A DNA stretch of 64,000 nucleotides from Pseudeuparius sepicola (lineage: Eukaryota; Arthropoda; Insecta; Coleoptera; Anthribidae), in assembly GCA_963920635.1 (NCBI GenBank), contig OY987298.1, positions 25,460,647 through 25,524,646 on the forward strand. The letters are read 5' to 3'. The translations under genes and the position numbers were made by a program. Each line of letters begins with the position of its first letter. Position 1 is the first letter of the stretch. Positions 26,601-34,300 of the stretch are shown piece by piece. Under the pieces are notes generated by a model, which saw only the letters and a program-made list of their open reading frames with translations, did not search any database and was not told the DNA's origin.

Positions 26601-26677
26601 GGGGCGATGTCCACCAGCAGGACCTGGTGCCGATGAACAAGCTGTTCCTCGAGATGCTCGAGGCGTACTGCCGGTAG
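8527..26677 (+). CDS. ERR: Estrogen-related receptor (ERR), orphan nuclear receptor, 7 coding exons
   Basis: This gene encodes an NR3-family orphan nuclear receptor, a DNA-binding transcription factor that in insects drives carbohydrate and energy-metabolism genes. Coding exons are 8527-8634, 9908-10031, 15988-16215, 19017-19172, 19509-19696, 19752-19924 and 26515-26677. They join in phase to 1140 nt, 379 residues plus stop. Visible domains are a short A/B region (residues 1-45), a two-zinc-finger DNA-binding domain (Cys48, 51, 65, 68 and Cys84, 90, 100, 103) with the ERR P-box EACKA, a basic C-terminal extension ([13 protein letters not shown]), a short hinge, and a ligand-binding domain from about residue 154. 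That domain includes [11 protein letters not shown] and ends in the helix-12 activation motif LFLEMLEA near residues 369-376. The start is the first ATG in the first recognisable exon. That exon opens at an acceptor (8515), so a 5' non-coding exon must lie upstream. The introns are full of transposons. The family call is very secure. Minor isoform differences, for example alternative donors at 19693/19696, remain possible. Confidence 0.95.
8635..9907 (+). other. ERR: ERR intron, no further feature
   Basis: AT-rich intronic sequence with donor gtaaga at 8635 and acceptor tattacag at 9900-9907. No repeat or gene was recognised. Confidence 0.6.
9908..10031 (+). CDS. ERR: ERR exon 2, first zinc finger of the DNA-binding domain
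   Basis: The acceptor tattacag ends at 9907 and the donor gtaaca starts at 10032. It encodes [14 protein letters not shown] and [13 protein letters not shown], the first C4 zinc finger and recognition helix. The P-box EACKA is the ERR/estrogen-receptor type, predicting binding to an extended half-site (TCAAGGTCA class). It ends in phase 1. Confidence 0.95.
10663..11655 (-). pseudogene. Non-LTR retrotransposon 3' fragment: RNase H and zinc-finger tail
   Basis: The minus-strand frames encode [17 protein letters not shown] and [16 protein letters not shown], the Asp- and Glu-bearing motifs of an RNase H domain. Downstream come [15 protein letters not shown] and a [18 protein letters not shown] zinc-knuckle-like tail typical of Jockey/R1-clade ORF2 proteins. 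The coding is spread over at least three frames, so it carries frameshifts. It is 5' truncated at about 11655, with no reverse transcriptase. Its G+C content is far above the flanking intron, showing it is foreign to the ERR intron in which it lies. Confidence 0.8.
11656..15987 (+). other. ERR: Large ERR intron segment with dispersed repeats
   Basis: The stretch 12600-13510 matches 60910-63160 (shared CAACACGTG block, GTTCTGAATTAAAAATATCA, and a block ending GATGCCAACTTA); the latter copy is split by a fold-back MITE. The segment 13372-13415 is a short hairpin. The segment 13890-13975 is an imperfect palindrome with CCGGAAATTTTT arms, resembling 24755-24945. A B-box-like GGTTCAATCGC at 15118 may be a SINE relic. 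No gene is supported. Confidence 0.5.
14296..14344. mobile_element. 49-bp micro-element, CATTGAG family
   Basis: Consists of little but its own ends: CATTGAGTAACGGATATA at the left and the complement of CATTGAGTAAAGGATATTA at the right. It is flanked by the perfect 7-bp direct repeat GTAAAAG (14289-14295 and 14345-14351). It shares ends and duplication length with the 2.3-kb element at 22739-25073, so it is an extreme internal-deletion derivative. Confidence 0.7.
15988..16215 (+). CDS. ERR: ERR exon 3, second zinc finger, C-terminal extension and hinge
   Basis: The acceptor cctttacag ends at 15987 and the donor gttagt starts at 16216. It encodes the second zinc finger (C84...C90...C100QAC103 followed by RFRKC), then [18 protein letters not shown], the basic extension that contacts the minor groove, and a short hinge ending PVMLLE. 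Base composition is markedly richer in G+C than the surrounding intron, as expected of a constrained exon. The intron before it is about 6 kb. Confidence 0.95.
16584..16640. mobile_element. 57-bp micro-element, CATTGAG family
   Basis: The ends CATTGAGTAAAGAATATA and complement-of-CATTGAGTAAAGGATACA enclose only about 20 bp. The flanks TAGTCAT and CTGTCAT agree in five of seven positions, consistent with a decayed 7-bp duplication. It lies in the ERR intron after exon 3. Confidence 0.6.
17156..17452. mobile_element. hAT-type MITE, CACGGCCCTCG family, copy 1
   Basis: The left end is CACGGCCCTCGTAAAATAAA and the right end is its complement with changes. It is flanked by the 8-bp duplication ACTACAAG (17148-17155 and 17453-17460). 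The interior (AAATTTCGCTTTACCCCTAG, CCCTCTGCCGGAT) is shared with the copies at 52161-52535 and 63483-63869. There is no coding capacity. Confidence 0.8.
17809..18804. mobile_element. Inverted-repeat element with nested smaller MITE
   Basis: The arm TCTCAGAGAAATAACCAAGG from 17809 is mirrored at 18742-18804. The arms extend about 65 bp to an AACATCTT block. The flank CCCTAA occurs on both sides (17803-17808 and 18805-18810). Inside, 17920-18368 is a second inverted-repeat unit with AAGCTGGTATTACA ends. No transposase is present. Confidence 0.6.
17920..18368. mobile_element. Nested MITE with AAGCTGGTATTACA ends
   Basis: The AAGCTGGTATTACA left end is complemented at 18355-18368. Subterminal CAATTAATTG and TTGGCCAAGAAATT motifs also recur in both halves. 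No clear target duplication was found, so the boundaries are approximate. Confidence 0.5.
19017..19172 (+). CDS. ERR: ERR exon 4, start of the ligand-binding domain
   Basis: The acceptor tatttcag ends at 19016 and the donor gtacag starts at 19173. It encodes [11 protein letters not shown], then [20 protein letters not shown], which is helix 1 through helix 3 of the ERR ligand-binding domain. Phase 1 in, phase 1 out. Confidence 0.93.
19509..19696 (+). CDS. ERR: ERR exon 5, middle of the ligand-binding domain
   Basis: The acceptor ccttttag ends at 19508 and the donor gtaagt starts at 19697. It encodes [15 protein letters not shown], the nuclear-receptor LBD signature of helices 3-5, followed by the helix 5-7 region. 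An in-frame alternative donor (gtagta) begins at 19694 and would drop one residue. The stronger gtaagt site was preferred. Confidence 0.92.
19752..19924 (+). CDS. ERR: ERR exon 6, ligand-binding domain helices 8-10 region
   Basis: The acceptor cctgcag ends at 19751 and the donor gtgagt starts at 19925. It encodes [17 protein letters not shown] and [13 protein letters not shown], matching the conserved ERR helix 8-9 block. The preceding intron is only 55 nt, in contrast with the following 6.6-kb intron. It ends in phase 2, completed by the first base of the last exon. Confidence 0.92.
20992..21766. repeat. Tandem duplication of about 380 bp
   Basis: The stretches 20992-21372 and about 21382-21766 are diverged direct copies. 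Shared runs include CCAACACTATATTAAA, TGTTACAACGAATTTAATAT, CAAGAGTATTT and CTTTTGG(C/T)TTGAAATGAAGT. It lies in the last ERR intron and immediately precedes the inverted-repeat element at 21767. Confidence 0.75.
21767..22095. mobile_element. Palindromic MITE with GAGTCTGAAATAACTGGCAT ends
   Basis: The left arm begins GAGTCTGAAATAACTGGCAT and continues through a poly-T and GGGTAA. The right arm is its complement ending at 22095. The interior halves are also mirrored around CGGCACTG and CAGTGCCG. No unambiguous target duplication was seen. Confidence 0.65.
22739..25073. mobile_element. 2.3-kb element, CATTGAG family, 7-bp target duplication
   Basis: Ends CATTGAGTAAAGGATATA (left) and complement of CATTGAGTAAAGGATATTAT (right) are flanked by CCGTAAT on both sides (22732-22738 and 25074-25080). 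The host sequence reads continuously when the element is removed, as a diverged copy of 22140-22290 shows. It contains inverted modules at 22765-22935 and 24755-24945 and an inserted TA-flanked fold-back MITE at 23066-24237. No transposase gene was recognised. Confidence 0.8.
23066..24237. mobile_element. TA-flanked fold-back MITE with about 330-bp arms
   Basis: The ends CAGGGTGGCCCACCACGAAC and complement are flanked by TA (23064-23065, 24238-24239). The arms 23066-23400 and 23905-24237 are near-complementary over about 330 bp. No gene is in the 500-bp loop. The end sequence resembles the transposase-bearing element at 43764-46397. Confidence 0.8.
25081..26514 (+). other. ERR: Remainder of last ERR intron
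   Basis: The stretch 25490-25590 contains three nearby copies of a TTGGT(C/T)CGTGAGC(C/G)TCCG block, one inverted, forming a small hairpin-prone repeat. The rest is AT-rich without recognised features. It ends at the acceptor tcaattcag. Confidence 0.5.
26515..26677 (+). CDS. ERR: ERR final exon, dimerisation helices and AF-2
   Basis: The acceptor tcaattcag ends at 26514 and the TAG stop is at 26675-26677. It encodes [19 protein letters not shown] and then [13 protein letters not shown], that is helices 10/11 and the coactivator-binding helix 12. The exon is G+C rich. Two overlapping opposite-strand open frames here are shadows. The 3' UTR continues rightward, with an aataaa at about 26895 as a possible polyadenylation signal. 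Confidence 0.94.
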
Positions 26678-27056
26678 CCTCGCGGCGGCGGACCGTTGCC
26701 GTAGTTCTGGTGCAAGAAAATCGCAGGGATTCGGCTCGAAGGTTGCGCTCGGGGCGGATCACAGTCGGACGGGAGAGTGACACGTGTTCAATATCGGCTG
26801 TACGGTTGTGAAGTAGTTTGGGTGCCTACTTTGCAAATCGCAGGTCGTCGATGTTGTCGAACAAAGCCGACGGATCTTGGTAGATATTGTTCAAGAATAA
26901 AAGCTGGAGCACGATAATGTTAACTTGAAAGCCGCTACACGAACCTGCGCGCTCAAGAAACTTGTGGTCAATCAAATTTTAAAGCCTCATAGTATTATTA
27001 CTATCAATACGTCACATTTTCTTGCTCAATCAAAGAATGGTAAATAAAAAACTGTA

Positions 27057-27646
27057 CAGGGTGTCCCAAATGACATGGTTTGGGGGGCGCTTCTTGTATT
27101 TCCCGAAGAGATAGATAAAAAGTAGCTAAGTTGCACCTTGTCCGATTTTCGAGAAAAGTTGGATGCCACAAACCACATCCTTACTATCTCGATTCATTCA
27201 GAAGGTACAGGGAGTTTCTTGTTTGGTCAACTTTCTAAACGTGCCATAACTTTTTTGTTTGTAAATATTTTCTGTTTCAATAAAACAGTTTTTGCTTATT
27301 TTTTAGAATTCATTGTTGTAGAGATATTTGTTCTTTGGTTTAGTGGTTTTAAACAAAAAAAGTCTCAAATTTGAACTACAGTAATTTTTGTTCTTTAAAA
27401 CTTCCACCCAAAAGACAATATCTCTGCACCGATGGATTAAAAATAAACAATTTTTTTACACAAATCGATAATATTCACAAACAGAAAGGTTGTGGCACAT
27501 GTAAGAAACTTACAAGATAAAAAATGCCCTGTATCTCCCAAACGAATCAAGATATCAGGATGCGGTTTGTGGAATTCAACTTTTCTTGAAAATCGAGCAC
27601 ACTACACCTTAGGTACTTTTTGGAAATAGGAGAAACCCACACCCTA
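27057..27646. mobile_element. TA-flanked fold-back MITE downstream of ERR
   Basis: The left end CAGGGTGTCCCAAATGAC follows TA, and the right end CCCACACCCTA precedes TA. The arms are imperfectly complementary for about 230 bp, including GATTTTCGAGAAAAGTTG, CCACAAACC and CTGTTTCAATAAAAC blocks. A related fragment sits at about 20030-20180 in the ERR intron (shared CATAACTTTTTTGTTTGT). It may lie within the ERR 3' flank. Confidence 0.7.
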
Positions 27647-27648
27647 TA

Positions 27649-29499
27649 CAGGGTTCAGCACTTAGTCCTGCTCCTCATGAATGAAACTTTTTTTCGAATG
27701 ATTTCATTGATTTTGGTGTCCAAATAATGCTCTTTGAAAACGCTTTCTAATGTATACAGATTCTAAACTAGACATTAAACTTTTTACATTTTTAGCATTT
27801 TCTTTCTGGTAGTTGAAAATATATGAAAAAGTTGAAAGAAACTGTTATTAATTATTATTATTTATACTTTATACTATTAATTTTTATGAAATTATTTTCT
27901 TTATTATAAAATTTTGTGACGGGATGTAATTTTTAAATCCTTAATTAATTTAAAATTTCAAACTTGATTAGGAAGGGTTCCCAAAGAGATTTATATTTTA
28001 CGTGTAGAGCAATAAAATCCCTTTATAATTCACCCAATATTAGAATCATGATTCTGAGTAGTAAGTACTGACCATGAAAGCAAACTCGACTACATGCAAT
28101 TGCATGTAGTCAAGAAAAATTCGTTTAGATCTGAAGGCCCCCTGTCGACACAGGACCCCTTAAAGTGGTTACCCAATAATGGTTATCCTCTGATAACTTT
28201 ATTTTGCTATTTATTTGTGCATCAGTTTTATGTTTTATCCTGTGTGAGGCACTTTACTATGAAGGTATCACTTCTTAAATACACCCTTAGGGGCCCAGAG
28301 GCTGAGCATTTTTGGACTACATAAACTAAATTTTTTTAAACTTAACATTCGAAATTTTGAATATTTTTAAAAAGCTTAATTATTTATAATAAGCAAAAAA
28401 GATACTCCTGACCAATTTTGAAAAAACAACTGTTTCTCAGAAAACCGTTGGAATGTAATATGAAAAATTCAAGGAATTTACCAGTCTACTTATGTAAGTT
28501 TATAAAATTAAGTCAATTTTAGTGATGACCTAGAAACTTTTTGACTGAAAACGGCTTATTACTTTTAACCAGGGTTGAGATGATTTAAATCAGGTCATTA
28601 AAATCATGATTTTTTTTATTTTATTCTAAAATCATTAAAATAAAATAAAGCTAAAATAAGGATATTTAAAAAAATATGTTTATTCATCGAAGGAAACCTT
28701 AAAGTCATTTTGGATACAAATAACAAAAATATTACTGATATTTCGAATACATGCATGTCATTTATATAGCCAAATATTTTCTGCCAGTGTTTGCAAGTTT
28801 TGGTAAAGTCACGATGTGAACGACTGGAATTTTCCCGTCAAGACATGTCGAATTTTGTTTTGGTTCTGTATTCTATATTATTTCATGAACATTTGTTAAT
28901 TTTTCCGTGAAGCTTAGTTTTAAGGATAATATTGTGGGTAAAAATATATGTAAAGTATATAAGAAATAAGAAGTACTTTGTTTACTGACCCATCTAGAGG
29001 ATCATTGATCTGAGTTTGATGCTTGAAAATATTTTTTTGTTTGTTGAAACAAGAAATAAACAGTTAGAAAATATGTAGGTACGTTAATAAAAACTAGCCA
29101 AAATTATTAAAAAAATAACAAAAATCATAATTTATTTATTTTAAAAAATCTTTTTTTTAAAGAAATCATGATTTTTATCAACCCTGCCCAGTTATCTTTA
29201 TAACAATATCAAGAAAGTGACGTCTTACTGCTTTTCTCAAAAAAACATGGTTTATCCCAAAATTCGCCAAGAGCACCTTTTTGCTTAGAAATAATAATTG
29301 TAGATTCAAAGTTTCTAAAAACATCAAGTTGGAAAAAAATAAGATTATTTAGTCTATTTAAAAATTTATATATATGCTATCTTCATAACAAAAGGTCCAC
29401 ACACAGAATCAAGCTGATGCAAAAATTTAAAACAATAGCAAAATCAAATAACTATCAGTTACCCTCCCTGTTATTGGGCAACACCCTTTAAGGTTATAA
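27649..29499. other. Intergenic, AT-rich with fold-back sequences
   Basis: The stretch 28088-28111 is a perfect 24-bp palindrome. The stretch 28571-29187 is bounded by CAGGGTTGA and TCAACCCTG with complementary ATCATGATTTTTAT segments, probably a hAT-type MITE without a recognisable duplication. No gene is recognised. Confidence 0.5.
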
Positions 29500-29582
29500 T
29501 AATAATAATAATTCCCACCCTCACAATACTCCAAACTAGGAGCACTCCAGAAGCAACCACATGCTTGTGCGGGGGAGGGTTA

Positions 29583-29925
29583 GAAATAAAACGTCATCAA
29601 AAGTATGTTCAGTTGCCTCTATCAATAGACTTTTATTTACAACTAACTGGCAAAACTATAGATTTGAAAGGTTTATAAAAAATACAGGTATTTTTAAAAT
29701 AGCCGTAAAAAGACTATTAGCTGCTATAAATTAAAAAAATATATAACTAATTTAGCAGCTACGATTTTTAAAATACTGTTTTAGTAACTATGCATATTGT
29801 AAAAATATATTTTCAAATAAATAAACCTTTCAAATGTGCAAGCTTTTCCAGCTAGTTGTAAATAAAATTCTATTGATGCAGGCAACCGAACATACCTTTG
29901 ATGACGTTTTATTTCTCGTAAATTC
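29583..29925. mobile_element. Inverted-repeat MITE, AGAAATAAAACGTCATCAAA ends
   Basis: The arms of about 75 bp (AGAAATAAAACGTCATCAAA, then GTATGTTC, then TTTATTTACAACTA) are mirrored at about 29850-29925. It sits at the end of a copy of the (AAT)n-tailed repeat (29500-29582). There is no coding capacity. Confidence 0.6.
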
Positions 29926-30904
29926 AAAATATTAATTTTTAAACTTTACTCTATCATTGAGAATATCATTGTTTCCCATAGTAAACTGAACAGCTATCAA
30001 TCGACATGACAAAAAAAGACATTTGCAAATTAGGCACTTGTAGGTAGGTGAAGGCTGTGTGAGACATGTAGAGGTAGCAAGAATTCTCCGAAAAAGAGTA
30101 TATTTTCTTGCAGCAAAACAAGCTGTAAATAACTCGATCCGTCATCATTAAAACTAGGGCTAAGATTATAACTACTAGACCAGTGATAGAAATCACATAG
30201 ATTCCTTTTAACGTAAGAGAAAGTAGTGTCATCGTGTACATAGGTTGGATTATATATTTTTTAGTAGAGTTTATAAATATATATTATTTAATTTTTATGC
30301 TTTGTGTGCATTATCAAAGGAGCCTTTTTAAAGCACTGAACGAGTCGGTGTTCTGTGATTTAGTTTTTTATGGTTTTAAGGAAAAATAGAAACCCTATTC
30401 TCAGAAATGGTTGATTGGTTATGTCAGTTGCAATATCGAATAGGCCCCTCAAGTGACAAAATCGTGAATATTTTTTATATGATGAATACACTTTTATACT
30501 TTCACGCATAACCAACAATTTGTTAGTTTATATTGCATATAAAAAAACTGCATTTTTTCTCTTTATTTTTCTTGGCTAATTTATGTATTATATTTTTACA
30601 GTTATAGAAGTTATAGGCAGTTTTGTCCTCCAGTGATGGTTATCATGCCAAGTAAGTCTAGAGTGTTTTTTCCTCGACATGCCAGTATCGTACGCCTATC
30701 TCTATGCACAACTAAGTTGTAAATGTACTTATTTTTATGGAATTGTTTTATATGCAGGGTTAGTCAAGATTAACTTTTTTCCATATCCTATCAATACATT
30801 ATTGATGTTTTATTGTTACACAATTTTTCTGTATTAAAACCGTTATATTTTCAATTAAGCCTTGTTTTATTTCTACTTTTGGTTGAGTCATAAAAACACT
30901 CTTT
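29926..30904. other. Intergenic between ERR and TRAPPC10
   Basis: AT-rich. Open frames show no recognisable domain. Probably the region where the two convergent transcripts terminate. Confidence 0.4.
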
Positions 30905-31278
30905 AACAGAAATAAATATACATTTATTTAATAATATTTACACCAATAATATACAAGATATAAGAGAAAAAATAAAAAAATAACTACATAAAAAATATAC
31001 TTTATAAAAGATTCCACTTATTATAACCAACAAAAAATCGACTTATAATGTATAATGGTTTGACTTTTGGAAATAATGCCTTAATTAACACTTTTGTCCT
31101 TAGTTTCGATACAGATTCAGTAAGAATTGTCAAAAAACTCATTACAAAAAATTGAACATAATCGTGTGACGTTGCAAGCAAACAAAATTGGCACAAATCA
31201 GTCGACAAAACAAAAAGTTTTTTCGTAGGTACAAAATTAATATTGAGGAATATGTGAATTTCGAAAGGGGATTAAGGA
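30905..31278 (-). other. TRAPPC10: Probable 3' UTR of TRAPPC10
   Basis: Very AT-rich, non-repetitive-looking sequence directly after the TRAPPC10 stop. On the minus strand it contains aataaat motifs around 30915-30935, suitable as polyadenylation signals. The end point is an inference. Confidence 0.45.
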
Positions 31279-31397
31279 TTAAGATTCGTTTGCAGTGCCC
31301 GCTATGACGTACAGCTGTTTGCCTTTGCTCATATTGTACACTTGGCCGGAACTGAAGGGCTCTAATCGTGGATGGGTGTCACCCCTACTAGACTTGT
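31279..31397 (-). CDS. TRAPPC10: TRAPPC10 terminal coding exon
   Basis: The acceptor aatttcag is followed by 119 nt. With the phase-1 base from the previous exon this makes 39 codons plus TAA (plus-strand 31279-31281). It encodes THPRLEPFSSGQVYN and KQLYVIAG, matching the conserved last residues of TRAPPC10 (LxxLPxGQVFN...QVLVIP in vertebrates). It lies 21.6 kb downstream of the previous exon because the intron is swollen by transposons. The 3' UTR probably covers about 30905-31278, which contains several minus-strand AATAAA-like signals. Confidence 0.88.
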
Positions 31398-34300
31398 CTG
31401 AAATTAAAATAATACTATGCTTATTTCACAATACGCCATTGAATATAAGATATACGCCCCCTATAGGCTCAATGCTAAACTAGTCTATGGGCCATGCCAA
31501 CAATGAACAAGAACAAAGAACAACGCAGTAGACTCAAGCACCATTCACATGGTGACGATGGCCCATATATTAGTTGGCATAGTCACGTCGGGGCGTTGGC
31601 ATCTTAAATTCAGTTGCGTATTATTATTCAAATATGCCAGCAATCTAGGGATGTGCGATACGATACGATATATCGGAGTATCGATATTTTTACTTTCGAT
31701 ACCCGATATTTTGTATCGATATTTTTTAGAACGATACTTTTAAGTATCGATTAATTTTGAAACTTATCGATACAATGATCCGGAAGATTACATTAGTAGA
31801 GGGCCGCCTAGTGTTTGTTAATAAAATTATCGATTTTTACTCTGGGTGATTCTCATTCTAGATTAGTTGCATAATCTGGGATCAGTGAACTCTATTAGGA
31901 GTTTATTGTCTGTGATCTACGTCTACAGTACAGTCCAGTGAGTCTAACCTAACCTATATATTTTGTGGTGAGTCTAGCCTAAGTCGAGGTCACGTAAGTC
32001 GCCGGTCATGTGTATGGATGGTATGTTTTTATGTTTTTATTATTGTATTTGCCGGTCGGGGAAGAGTGATGTTATGACTATTATGAAAATTATAGAAGTT
32101 GGAATTTAGGGTAAAATGTAAAATATATGGTTGGTTTGGTAATATGTCTCCTTTGAGAAGTGAGGTGTGGAACGTATTTATTAAAACGAGTTCGGGAGCA
32201 AAATGTAAACTTTGCCAGTGCGAAGTTAAAACTTCTGGAAATACGACTAATCTTAAAAAACATTTAATGTGACGGCATCCAAAATTTTGCACCAACGATG
32301 CAGAAGAAACTACGGAACAATATCGTTCCATATCAAAGAAAAAGAAAGTAAGTATACTTATTGAATATTCAATTATTTACAAAAGTTTCAAGAGACGTGA
32401 AAAAATCTATGTTATTTCCCTTTGAAACCCCAAGGTAAAAACAGAAACTACCTAATGATTTTAAAGCTAACCGTGGTTGCACAATGCACATTTATCTAAT
32501 GTCTGTCTGTACTCTTTTAGCTGAATTTGGAAACCGCGGATGACAATGACAATGAGTCCGATGAATCTGTTGTAAATTTGGACTTGGACAATGACTCATT
32601 GTCCGAAAAATCTTTTGACCATCAAATACAATCAACTTCAGGTCAAAGCACGCCTTCAAGCCCGCCCCGTACTACTTCACGACAATCTATGATTTCTGAA
32701 TCATTTTCCAATATAAAATCATTTTCAGGTAAATGCATTAAGTATGGAAAAAATTGCGCATTGCACGAATACCTCTTTATATTATAGTCTTTATTCAAAG
32801 GCTTTTTCCAAATATATAGATATACCACGATACACACAACGATATGCCCGCGCGCAAGTGCTGTGACCTCAACGGTGACGTTTATTCGGCAAAATCATGG
32901 CTACCTTTTATTTTTTGATTCGTTTAAAATGAGCTAGGCAACCACATATACACCAAGGTGCCATCAAGGTGCCTACATTCTGTTTTTGGATTTAACTTGA
33001 CGTGCAATTGATCATATTATGTCAGTCAGCGTGAATAATTTCAGGACTATTTTTATAAGTTGGCCACGCTTTTGTCGAAGTGACGTAGATGCGCTGAAGA
33101 GTTTGATTTTTGTTCTTCTAGCTGGCATACCGTTATCTGTGTATCGTGAGATATACCAATGTCTCTACTTATCTAGATCTAGTTACTAGATTTATGTTGG
33201 ATGTCTCTAGAATTTCCCAAGGCCCCTAGAATGACAGGTGATGGCAGAGCCGTACTCAGAAAATTTGATGTTAGGATATCGACGTTATTTTGTTTCAATT
33301 TTTTTAACACATAAAATTAAACTGTTCTTTAATAACCTGTAGAAATAAGGTTAGTACCACAGAAAAACACGGTTAAGGCGTTGATTGAAGAAGGGGAAGA
33401 TATCCTCCCTTAGGGTGGCATGCGAATATGATCCTTATGGTCTGTCTGTCACATTCCCACTTGTTACTAAATGTTTCTGTCTCGTTCTCTTACATTTCAC
33501 CGACACGCGTCCGTACGGTGGCGCCAAATTCCGAAACCACCATTCGAGTCGGTCGATGGAGAAAGGAATCTTCAATCAACGGTGCGGGCAAAAGGTCACT
33601 CCATAGACGACGGAAGAGCGCAGAAAACTACGCGGTCAGCGCACCGCCACCTATGGACAAGGCCATACAACTACTGTCGTCCGACGCTTTTGATCTGTAT
33701 CTGTTCCTCGTTTTCCTCGTTTACTTATTTTGCCGACAGCGAAAGTGACATTAGATTTCGTATTTTTTTAAGTTGTATAGCATAAAATCTAATAACATTT
33801 TACCTGGCAAAAATTTAGTACAAACATCTCTGTCTTCATTTTAATCATAAGATCTTACAAGCAATGTTTTGTTTCATAGGTTATGAAAACCTTGGGAAAA
33901 ATAATAATTCCAGTGCATATGCTTTTAAGATCTTATGATTAAAATGAAGACAGAGATCTTTGTACAAAATTTTTGCCAGGTAAAATGTTATTAGATTTTA
34001 TGCTATACAACTTAAAAAAATACGAAATCTAACGTCACTTTCGGTCGGCAACCCCCTCTTATATTATCGTTACTGGGTAATCTGTGATTGTTATTACGTG
34101 TATTTGGTGGATACAGTAGTGTGCAGAGGACCAGTGGTGTTCTAGTCCGATAATTAGTGTGTGCCTATCAAAAACATTTCATGTTTTGAGCCATCAGATA
34201 AAGGATACCTAAATACGGAGGTTAGGAAGTGAAAGTGTGTTTTGTTGTATACAGAGACTTGCCATCAAGCCAAGTCTTGACATCAAGGCAAGTCTCTGGT

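Noticed and set aside
26506..26783. Minus-strand open frames over the last ERR exon
   Set aside because: The plus strand encodes the conserved ERR AF-2 region. The opposite frames come from its high G+C content.
33385..33785. Three overlapping plus-strand frames of 73-106 codons
   Set aside because: No splice context, domain or composition supporting a gene. Open in several phases at once.
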